Virus record (IMG/VR): IMGVR_UViG_3300031518_000014
Coordinates: 1 to 22,120 of that record
Direction: 5' to 3' (one strand)
DNA length: 22,120 nucleotides
Origin: a virus
The position numbers and the translations under genes were made by a program. Below the pieces are notes generated by a model, which worked only from the letters and a program-made list of their open reading frames with translations, was not told the DNA's origin and did no database searches. Within the stretch, counting starts at the first letter, position 1, and the number at the start of each line of letters is the position of its first letter. Positions 1 to 5,032 of the stretch are shown piece by piece.

Positions 1-153
1 TCGCACGTAACGGTAAGTCGTTCTCTTCTTCTCGCGTTTCTCGAAGCTGCGAAGGACGAGGACACGACGTTTCGACTCGAGTACTACGGCGATCAGCGTT
101 GCGTCGTTTGCCGAGCTGGCGACGTGATTGCGATCTTATCCGTAATCGACTAG
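1..153 (+). CDS. C-terminal fragment of a paralogue of the next gene
   Basis: The window opens inside a gene; reading frame 1 is open from base 1 to a TAG at 151-153 and gives 50 residues. The fragment is clearly related to the C-terminus of the complete gene that follows: both carry VSRSLL, then AFL and AAK, a T-F-L strand, and a closing CRAGD followed by a hydrophobic tail. This is a tandem duplication with diverged copies. The 5' end is outside the window, so length and start are unknown. Function is not known. The helix-then-strands pattern of this end is compatible with a processivity-clamp domain, but that is inference only. Confidence 0.75.
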   Translation, partial: SHVTVSRSLLLAFLEAAKDEDTTFRLEYYGDQRCVVCRAGDVIAILSVID

Positions 154-193
154 TGCGAGGTCTATATCGTTTCACCACGAAAGGAGGTGTGCT

Positions 194-910
194 ATGGCGA
201 GCATGGGCGATTATCACTTCGTGATCGAGAAAACGCAATTTCCGAAACTGGAGCGTGCACTTTCAGTCGCGCTCACAGCATCGCGCTGGATGGGAGCCGA
301 AGCGCGCATCTTCTGGCTCCGCGATTCGGTCTTCGCGGCAACACCATACGCTTACGTAGGTCTCGCAGATTCCGATCTTGTACTGAAACCCGAGCGCGTT
401 ACCAAAGACACGCCCGATTCGTTCGCAATATCGCGTAAAGCGGCAAAAAGGCTGATTGACGAATTGCGATCCTCGCATTCGCATTCCATTGAGCGAATTC
501 GTCTTTTGTGGACACCTGACGCGGTTCTCTTCCGATTTGACTGCAGTCGTGAATCGAATATCGAAAAACCCGCTATCGAGTCGCGTTACAAGGGCCTATG
601 GCTCCCACGAATAACACCGCGTGAACATTACCAACGTCTCATCGATGCTCCGCTTTACGTGGAATGCGATCTCTCGATCCAAGGCATGCTCGATAAGATG
701 CAGAAAAACGATAGCTCCGGTTACGTCACATTCGAGGAGGTCTCCGAAACCGTACCGACCATATCCGTTAGTCGCTCTCTCTTGATCGCGTTTCTCCGTG
801 CAGCGAAAGTCGCAACGAAAACCGACACATTCAAGCTCAGTTGTCACGGTAAAGAGCGCGCTATCGCTTGTCGCGCTGGTGACATACTCGCAGTATTAGC
901 CGCAATTTGA
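194..910 (+). CDS. Unknown 238-aa protein, possibly clamp-like, tandem paralogue
   Basis: No family is recognised with confidence. The ATG at 194 follows an AAAGGAGGTG ribosome site at 180-189 and is preferred over the other-frame ATG at 187. The protein seems to contain two similar blocks: residues 77-116 (FAISRKAAKRLIDEL, then two strands) and 189-238 (ISVSRSLLIAFLRAAK, then strands ending CRAGDILAVLAAI). Two repeats of a helix plus strands in about 240 residues is the layout of PCNA or T4 gp45 sliding clamps, so a DNA polymerase processivity factor is a possible role; this is inferred from pattern, not motifs. The gene before it is a paralogue and thyX follows 16 bases later, which suits a DNA-metabolism cluster. 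No signal peptide or membrane segment is visible. Confidence 0.7.
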   Translation: MASMGDYHFVIEKTQFPKLERALSVALTASRWMGAEARIFWLRDSVFAATPYAYVGLADSDLVLKPERVTKDTPDSFAISRKAAKRLIDELRSSHSHSIERIRLLWTPDAVLFRFDCSRESNIEKPAIESRYKGLWLPRITPREHYQRLIDAPLYVECDLSIQGMLDKMQKNDSSGYVTFEEVSETVPTISVSRSLLIAFLRAAKVATKTDTFKLSCHGKERAIACRAGDILAVLAAI

Positions 911-926
911 ATATCGGAGGTTCGCT

Positions 927-1757
927 ATGCGCGTTTACGTTCTCGGTCGATCGATCTTAGAAGAGCGCGAGCTCGAGCGATTTCTGTACGATCACGACAT
1001 CGCGTGGCCACGTGACAGCGCGATGTCATCTAATCTCCCTGGGCCCGGGCGGATTTTTGACAGCGCGGTGTCAGCGGAGGTGCTGTGCGAGGTAGCCGGC
1101 AGAGTCTGCTACATGTCGTTCGCTCGACCGCGACCCGGTGGCAACCGGGCTTATCTCGAGCACATCAAGGAGTCGGGGCACGGATCGGTGCTGGAACACG
1201 CTGTCTGGAACCTGTTGATTACGGGCGTCAGTCGTAGTCTCACTCACGAACTCGTTCGGCACCGCGCGGGCTTCTCGTATTCGCAGCTCTCGCAGCGTTA
1301 CGTAGACGAGTCGGATACGGAGTACGTCGAGCCGGACATCATCGCGTTCGACGCCGAGCTGCACGCAACGTGGACGGACGCGGTTCGATGCGCACGCGAG
1401 GCCTACGTTCGTCTCGTTCGACTTCTCGAGTCGAAGCTCGAGGACGAGTCGTTTGCGTCGCGGTGGCTGCCGACTGGCTCCACTATTAGAGATAGGAGGA
1501 AGGTGGCCCGGCAAGCGGCGCGTAGCGTACTGCCCAACGCTACGGAGACGAAGATCTTCGTCACGGCGAACGCGCGAGCGCTCCGTCACTTCCTGGAACT
1601 GCGGGGCAGTCGGCACGCTGAACCGGAAATCCGGAAGCTAGCCAACATCTTGCTCGAGGTCCTTCAACGGGAATCGCCAAACTTGTTCGGCGACTACCGG
1701 CGAATTCCACTTCCCGACGGCACGTTCGAAATCGTCACGGACTACCGCAAAGTGTAA
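927..1757 (+). CDS. thyX: Flavin-dependent thymidylate synthase ThyX
   Basis: ThyX makes dTMP from dUMP using methylene-tetrahydrofolate and FAD/NADPH, feeding phage DNA synthesis. Visible motifs are HIKESGHGSVLEHA (79-92), the signature RHRAGFSYSQLSQRY (111-125), ARSVLPNATET (198-208) and NARALRHFLELR (215-226), all in the expected order in a 276-aa protein of normal to slightly long size. The classical signature is RHR, seven residues, then Ser; here eight residues separate them, one more than usual. Residues 28-50 look like an extra N-terminal segment. The start follows a GGAGGT site at 917-922. It closes the upstream gene cluster and is followed by stacked terminators. The call is secure; the odd spacing and N-terminal segment deserve alignment. 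Confidence 0.95.
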   Translation: MRVYVLGRSILEERELERFLYDHDIAWPRDSAMSSNLPGPGRIFDSAVSAEVLCEVAGRVCYMSFARPRPGGNRAYLEHIKESGHGSVLEHAVWNLLITGVSRSLTHELVRHRAGFSYSQLSQRYVDESDTEYVEPDIIAFDAELHATWTDAVRCAREAYVRLVRLLESKLEDESFASRWLPTGSTIRDRRKVARQAARSVLPNATETKIFVTANARALRHFLELRGSRHAEPEIRKLANILLEVLQRESPNLFGDYRRIPLPDGTFEIVTDYRKV

Positions 1758-1765
1758 CCGCGTAC

Positions 1766-1805
1766 ACTACGAAAAAGATGTACGCGCGTATACGATTTTC
1801 GTAGT
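1766..1805 (+). terminator. 40-bp imperfect palindrome, terminator-like
   Basis: Ten-base arms ACTACGAAAA (1766-1775) and TTTTCGTAGT (1796-1805) flank an inner perfect palindrome TACGCGCGTA (1781-1790) with the same centre of symmetry, and TTTTC continues after the right arm. It begins 8 bases after the thyX stop. A bidirectional terminator is likely; an operator is possible because the dyad is so symmetric. Confidence 0.6.
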
Positions 1806-1814
1806 TTTCGACGC

Positions 1815-1840
1815 CGCGGAGAGCTGCCGCGAAATTTTTT
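1815..1840 (+). terminator. Short intrinsic terminator
   Basis: CGCGG (1815-1819), a 7-base loop, CCGCG (1827-1831), then AAA and a run of six T (1835-1840). This is a small GC stem followed by a U tract, second in a series of three hairpins after thyX. Confidence 0.5.
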
Positions 1841-1850
1841 GAAAATTTTT

Positions 1851-1904
1851 TTCGCCGTAAGTACCTAGTTTTCTAGGCACTTACGTCGAGCGGCGAATTT
1901 TTTT
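1851..1904 (+). terminator. Long intrinsic terminator hairpin
   Basis: Outer arms TTCGCCG (1851-1857) and CGGCGAA (1891-1897) enclose an inner hairpin, CGTAAGTACCTAG (1856-1868), loop TTTT, CTAGGCACTTACG (1873-1885), with one mismatch. Seven T (1898-1904) follow. It is the strongest of the three hairpins and sits just upstream of a promoter, so it would insulate the next operon from read-through. Confidence 0.75.
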
Positions 1905-1916
1905 CGATTTTTCTGC

Positions 1917-1945
1917 TTGACGCCTTGCGGACGGCGTATTAAGAT
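1917..1945 (+). promoter_or_regulatory. Sigma-70-type promoter
   Basis: TTGACG (1917-1922) and TAAGAT (1940-1945) are separated by exactly 17 bases, a near-consensus housekeeping promoter. It lies between the triple terminator and the atypical gene at 2015 and would drive the small-gene operon up to the terminator at 3523-3545. The leader of about 60 bases contains short repeated stretches of the form GTAACCC and CGAAACCC before the ribosome site AAAGGAG (2000-2006). Confidence 0.65.
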
Positions 1946-2014
1946 ACCGGTGACGAGAACGAGAAGCGAGGTAACGAGTAACCCAGTAACCCGAAACCCG
2001 AAAGGAGAACGACG

Positions 2015-2329
2015 ATGAACCGAGTTGACCTGCAGATCGAGTTGGCCAACACAATTGAAGCGGCCAAGATTGCTGTGAAGTCTCGCAAGGGCGCGCGGGC
2101 TGCTGTTCGAGTTGGCGTGTACAAGGTTGGCGATCGGGTATTTGTGTCTCTTGATGGTGAAACCCTCAACGAAGTCAAGGGCGAGCAGGTCGTTGATGTT
2201 CCGGCTGCTGAAGTCTCAAAGTACATGCGGCCAGACGCTGCCCTCGTGATGTCCTACGAATTCAAGGACATCCCCGTTGAGGCGCTGAAACGAATGCTGG
2301 AAATGTTCAAGGAAGTTGCTGCTATCTGA
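2015..2329 (+). CDS. Unknown 104-aa protein with foreign codon use
   Basis: Not recognised. The protein is soluble, rich in Lys, Glu and Val, with an N-terminal helix (about residues 4-26), a central strand-rich part with VGDRVFVSLDGETLNEV, and a C-terminal helix (IPVEALKRMLEMFKEV). The ATG follows an AAAGGAG site. What stands out is base use: it contains no TCG serine codon (its serines use TCT, TCA and TCC) and favours AAG, GTT, GCT and GAA, while every neighbour relies on TCG and CGN. With its own promoter and upstream terminators this looks like a recently acquired, independently expressed cargo gene. Possible roles include host takeover or superinfection control, but nothing in the sequence shows which. 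Confidence 0.8.
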   Translation: MNRVDLQIELANTIEAAKIAVKSRKGARAAVRVGVYKVGDRVFVSLDGETLNEVKGEQVVDVPAAEVSKYMRPDAALVMSYEFKDIPVEALKRMLEMFKEVAAI

Positions 2330-2433
2330 TGCCTGATCTTCTGAGTGGGCACGGATGCCCATACCCTGATCACCTAACCTAATGCAGTGATGCCTTCGGG
2401 CGATTGGTACACCAGCCCTAAGGAGGACTTACG
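2330..2433 (+). promoter_or_regulatory. Structured leader between two small genes
   Basis: This 104-base gap holds a perfect hairpin TGGGCA-CGGA-TGCCCA (2346-2361), a second dyad ATCAC (2369-2373) with GTGAT (2387-2391), and GCC-TTCG-GGC (2392-2401) with a stable tetraloop, ending in TAAGGAGG before the next ATG. No T tract follows the hairpins, so they are not clear terminators. They may protect or separate transcripts, or form a small regulatory RNA. Base composition matches the atypical upstream gene rather than the phage, suggesting it came with it. Confidence 0.4.
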
Positions 2434-2655
2434 ATGAACGCGATTCGTTTCGTTCGCACCGCGTCCGGAGTTTATCTTCTTCAGGTCGAAAACGAGGACG
2501 TTTTCCATCGTTGGGGCTTTGCCCTCGTCGACGACGATGGGATTAGTTACGAAGGCGGGTTCGAGTTCAGCCCTTGGCGCGTAGTGCCGGACGACGAGGT
2601 GCCGCCCGACGTTCGTGAACGGTTCCGGCCGGTTATCGAATCGTTTAGTGAATAA
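2434..2655 (+). CDS. Small unknown protein, paralogue A
   Basis: Seventy-three residues, acidic, no membrane segment, strong AAGGAGG site (2420-2426). The core reads HRWGFALVDDDGISYEGG then W-R-VV and ends near VRERF. The same arrangement recurs in the gene at 3032-3289 (HGFALVAPDGFVYEGG, W-T-VV, VWRRF), so the two are paralogues from a local duplication. The fold is probably a small beta-rich domain. Function is unknown. It follows the imported gene and is likely transcribed from the promoter at 1917. Confidence 0.8.
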   Translation: MNAIRFVRTASGVYLLQVENEDVFHRWGFALVDDDGISYEGGFEFSPWRVVPDDEVPPDVRERFRPVIESFSE

Positions 2656-2672
2656 TCGCGGGAGGAGGCGTT

Positions 2673-3005
2673 ATGCCGAGCCCACTACCGCGCTACGAGC
2701 GAGCGTACGCCGAGTTATTGTCGCGTTACCTAATCGGCTCGCTCGCGAAGTATCGCAAAGTCGCGGGCCTGCGACTCGACGCCGAAGGCGTGTTCCACTT
2801 AGTCGTGCCTAACCGCCACGGCGACCTCGTTCTTTACTCGTGTCCGCATCGCGACGGTCGAATCATTAGCGAAGATCGAATACCCGGGCGGCGCATTTCG
2901 CTGCGCGCCGCGGTCAATCATGACGGCTGGGATGTCGCGGTGTGGGCGGAGCGCGTACTACTCGAGAACCAGTTTGCGACGAGCGAGATAACGCTGCCGA
3001 CTTAG
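2673..3005 (+). CDS. Small unknown protein, possible distant member of the same family
   Basis: One hundred and ten residues, basic N-terminus, GGGAGGAGG ribosome site just before the ATG. No known domain is recognised. Residues about 40-75 (FHLVVPNRHGDLVLYS, then IISEDRIPG) resemble the pattern in the flanking paralogues, especially VVSEARIPYG of the next gene, so it may be a diverged third copy. The resemblance is weak and needs alignment. It is followed after 26 bases by the next gene of the same operon. Confidence 0.75.
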   Translation: MPSPLPRYERAYAELLSRYLIGSLAKYRKVAGLRLDAEGVFHLVVPNRHGDLVLYSCPHRDGRIISEDRIPGRRISLRAAVNHDGWDVAVWAERVLLENQFATSEITLPT

Positions 3006-3031
3006 TCGCGACTAACTACGGAGGACTAGCG

Positions 3032-3289
3032 ATGGAAGCGAAGTACGTGCGTGACGATTACGAGCAGTACTACCTTTACGTTCATTCCGAGATTCTCTTC
3101 CCCGAGCACGGTTTCGCGCTTGTTGCCCCCGATGGCTTCGTCTACGAGGGCGGAATCGGTATTTCGAACTGGACGGTCGTTTCCGAGGCCAGAATCCCTT
3201 ACGGCGTCTGGCGCAGATTCGAGTGCCAGCGCGAGATACTAGAGGAACGCGAAGCAGAACTCGAAGTCGAACTCGAAACCGAAAACTAG
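3032..3289 (+). CDS. Small unknown protein, paralogue B
   Basis: The ATG at 3032 has a CGGAGGA site at 3020-3026; a longer version beginning at 2942 would overlap the previous gene and is rejected. The 85-residue protein shares the HGFALV-DG-YEGG-W-VV core with the gene at 2434. It differs by a C-terminal helix made almost only of Glu, Arg and Leu (about residues 68-85), which could form a coiled coil or an acidic DNA-mimicking tail. Function is unknown. Confidence 0.8.
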   Translation: MEAKYVRDDYEQYYLYVHSEILFPEHGFALVAPDGFVYEGGIGISNWTVVSEARIPYGVWRRFECQREILEEREAELEVELETEN

Positions 3290-3346
3290 GTGACGCTGCG
3301 AGTCGGTGACCGCGCAGTGTCCACGTACCAAAGAAAGGAGGTTCGC

Positions 3347-3490
3347 ATGCCGAGAAAACTTAGTTGGGACGAAGTATCTTCGATTCTCGTTTGCGTAGCC
3401 GAAGACGACGGTAGCTACGATGAGATCGCGATCCGCATAACAGTTCGCGATCTTCTCGAAGTCGCAGCGCCGCTCGTGGTTCCGGGTTAG
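3347..3490 (+). CDS. Very small unknown protein (47 aa)
   Basis: The ATG at 3347 sits seven bases after an AAAGGAGG site (3333-3340). The same frame is open back to 3290, but that start lacks such a site, so the short form is chosen. The product is acidic, starts PRKLSWDEVSSILV and has one likely helix at each end. It is the last gene before the intrinsic terminator at 3523. No function is recognised. Confidence 0.65.
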   Translation: MPRKLSWDEVSSILVCVAEDDGSYDEIAIRITVRDLLEVAAPLVVPG

Positions 3491-3522
3491 TCGGTGGCAT
3501 TGCGATGACATGACTGCGTTAT

Positions 3523-3545
3523 GCCCGGCGATGCCGGGCTTTTTT
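3523..3545 (+). terminator. Intrinsic terminator of the small-gene operon
   Basis: GCCCGGC (3523-3529), loop GAT, GCCGGGC (3533-3539) and six T (3540-3545): a perfect 7-bp GC stem followed by a U tract. It ends the operon that starts at the promoter 1917-1945. Confidence 0.92.
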
Positions 3546-3565
3546 ATCGACTACGAGGACCAGCG

Positions 3566-3844
3566 ATGAAACGGCCACCTCGCTACCGACTTCACGATGT
3601 TTTCGGCAACGTCGTTTATTCCGCTAACGATCTACGTAAGGTCGTTAAGAGACTCGCGCAGTCGTTAGTGAAGCCAACAATCTACTCCGCGCAAGGCCGT
3701 CGACACGTCGTCTTCTACCTCGAAAACGGCGTAGTAAAATGCTACGTCGGTAACTTCGGCGAGTCACGTAAAAGCGTCGAAGAACGCGTGATCCGCCTAT
3801 TCCGCGCTAGCGATATCGCACGTCGCATACGACGCCACGTCTAG
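3566..3844 (+). CDS. Small basic unknown protein (92 aa)
   Basis: The ATG at 3566 follows CGAGGA; an earlier in-frame ATG at 3521 lies at the edge of the terminator hairpin and is rejected. The protein is strongly basic (many Arg and Lys, ending RRIRRHV), with a strand pair in the middle (HVVFYLENGVVKCYVGNF) and helices at both ends. A nucleic-acid-binding role would fit its charge but is not shown by any motif. It stands alone between the terminator and a weak promoter-like stretch. Confidence 0.65.
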   Translation: MKRPPRYRLHDVFGNVVYSANDLRKVVKRLAQSLVKPTIYSAQGRRHVVFYLENGVVKCYVGNFGESRKSVEERVIRLFRASDIARRIRRHV

Positions 3845-3865
3845 TCGGTTTTCTCTAAACTCTTC

Positions 3866-3902
3866 TTGCTTCAACCTCGTCTCTTAGGTTAGACTAACTA
3901 AG
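3866..3902 (+). promoter_or_regulatory. Possible weak promoter with imperfect dyad
   Basis: TTGCTT (3866-3871), 18 bases, TAGACT (3890-3895) could form a weak promoter just before the gene at 3913. It overlaps an imperfect palindrome, CTTAGGTTAGACTAACTAAG (3883-3902), which could be an operator for a late regulator. Local DNA is AT-richer than its surroundings. Match to consensus is modest. Confidence 0.3.
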
Positions 3903-3912
3903 GGGCGAGGTC

Positions 3913-4125
3913 GTGAACGAAGCTGCACTCGGTGACACGCTACGCGAAATTCGCGCAGCCGCAGGCGTGGTTCGCGAATCATCTGCGAAAATCGCAACCG
4001 CCGTCGAACACGCGAGTAGCGCCGCGATCTCCGCGGCATACTTCGCTGGCGTGCGCGACGGATGCGTTGCGTGTACGATCGTGTTGGCGTTGCTATACTT
4101 CGTTCTGACTCGCTTTAGACGATAG
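3913..4125 (+). CDS. Small C-terminally anchored membrane protein, holin candidate
   Basis: Seventy residues from a GTG start preceded by GGGGCGAGG. The first 45 residues form an Ala-rich amphipathic helix (DTLREIRAAAGVVRESSAKI); residues about 49-66 (CVACTIVLALLYFVL) form a membrane segment followed by TRFRR. This single-span, C-tail-anchored layout occurs in some phage holins and other small membrane proteins, but no family motif identifies it. It lies just before the candidate cos region and the membrane-anchored protease, so a shared role at the host envelope, such as lysis, is a reasonable inference. Confidence 0.65.
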   Translation: MNEAALGDTLREIRAAAGVVRESSAKIATAVEHASSAAISAAYFAGVRDGCVACTIVLALLYFVLTRFRR

Positions 4126-4240
4126 ATGCAATCGCGGGAACGAAGTGACACCCGTGGGTCCTTCCTGGGGCTCGCGCGAAACCGGCGGCCGGCGAGCAGC
4201 CTCGAAAATCGAGTAGTTTGTCGCGCGAAGGAGTAAGTCG
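4126..4240 (+). other. GC-rich non-coding region, candidate cos/packaging site
   Basis: No gene is seen here. The stretch contains GGGTCCTTCCTGGGG (4156-4170), a dyad-rich segment CCGGCGGCCGG (4182-4192) and a perfect hairpin CTCGA-AAA-TCGAG (4201-4213), then the ribosome site of the next gene (GAAGGAG, 4227-4233). Cohesive-end phages usually carry cos just upstream of the terminase genes, and this is the only sizeable non-coding, dyad-containing gap near the large terminase. The overhang cannot be told from sequence, and the assignment is positional. Confidence 0.35.
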
Positions 4241-5032
4241 ATGCGTATTTCGATTCCCGAGCCGTGGCGATCGATTCTCGTTGCGGTGTTGACCGCGTTG
4301 CTTACGGTTATCGGTGGTGGTACCGCGGTCCACTTCGGTTGCGTGCGCGTACCGCCGCAAGACGAGAAGCGTGGTGACGATAAGAAGTCACCGCGACCGG
4401 AGGACGATAAGCCGGCAACGAATCCGTGCGATGCGGTCGCGAAGATTATTATGACGGGCGGTTACTGCAGTGCGACGATCGTAGGTCCGAAGCGCGACGA
4501 TGGCCGATGGTATCTCGTGAGCGCGGCGCACTGTCACCGTCGTGTCGGCGAGGAGGTGACGGTCGTGTTGCGCAACGGTATTTCGTTCGGCGCGCGTGTC
4601 ATCGCGATCAATCGAAAGTCGGATTGTTCGATCTTGCTGACGGACGAGCGTCACGATCGACTGCCGTGGCTTCGCGTTGCGGAGTCGTTCGAGGTCGGCG
4701 ATAAGGTCTTCCACTGCGGCTACGGCGTGCACATTCCTGGCAACCGCGAGGACGGTTACGTCGTAGCGAAAGAGAACGCCGACCTGCAAGTTCGCTATCG
4801 TTTATCGGTTTCGCAGGGCGACAGCGGCGGTGGCATCATCGCGGCAGCGACTGGCGAACTATTGTCACCGGTTTGTTGCACGACTCGGCTAAACGGTGTT
4901 GGTGACGTGTGGGGGGCATCGCCGCGCGTGATTCGCTCGATGCTGACGCATCCGACGAACTACTCGGACGATCTAAAGCCGATCGCGATGCCGTTACGTG
5001 ACTTAGTAGGGACTAAGAGCGATGGCGGCTAG
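4241..5032 (+). CDS. Membrane-anchored trypsin-like serine protease (S1 family)
   Basis: A chymotrypsin-fold protease of 263 residues. The catalytic triad is visible: His97 in LVSAAHC, Asp128 in KSDCSILL, Ser195 in SQGDSGGGI; Cys76 and Cys98 could form the disulphide next to the His. Residues about 11-30 form one hydrophobic span after a basic N-terminus, followed by a charged Asp/Lys/Pro linker (35-62), which would place the protease domain outside the cytoplasmic membrane. Nearby cysteines (C159, C212, C213) also suggest an oxidising location. It overlaps the large terminase gene by 11 bases, so it is translated with it, and occupies the place where a small terminase normally sits. It could act in lysis, in processing a surface layer, or in exclusion; substrate is unknown. 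The trypsin-like call is firm. Confidence 0.88.
   Translation: MRISIPEPWRSILVAVLTALLTVIGGGTAVHFGCVRVPPQDEKRGDDKKSPRPEDDKPATNPCDAVAKIIMTGGYCSATIVGPKRDDGRWYLVSAAHCHRRVGEEVTVVLRNGISFGARVIAINRKSDCSILLTDERHDRLPWLRVAESFEVGDKVFHCGYGVHIPGNREDGYVVAKENADLQVRYRLSVSQGDSGGGIIAAATGELLSPVCCTTRLNGVGDVWGASPRVIRSMLTHPTNYSDDLKPIAMPLRDLVGTKSDGG

Noticed and set aside
2402-2433. preQ1-type riboswitch suggested by CACC ... CTAAGGAGG
   Set aside because: The required stem and A-rich tail pairing are not present; only the ribosome site resembles the motif.
2942-3031. Upstream extension of the small gene at 3032
   Set aside because: It would overlap the preceding gene by 64 bases without a ribosome site, whereas ATG 3032 has a good one and paralogy begins there.
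3521-3565. Upstream ATG for the 92-aa basic protein
   Set aside because: The ATG abuts and the extension crosses the perfect intrinsic terminator 3523-3545; ATG 3566 lies beyond it with a ribosome site.
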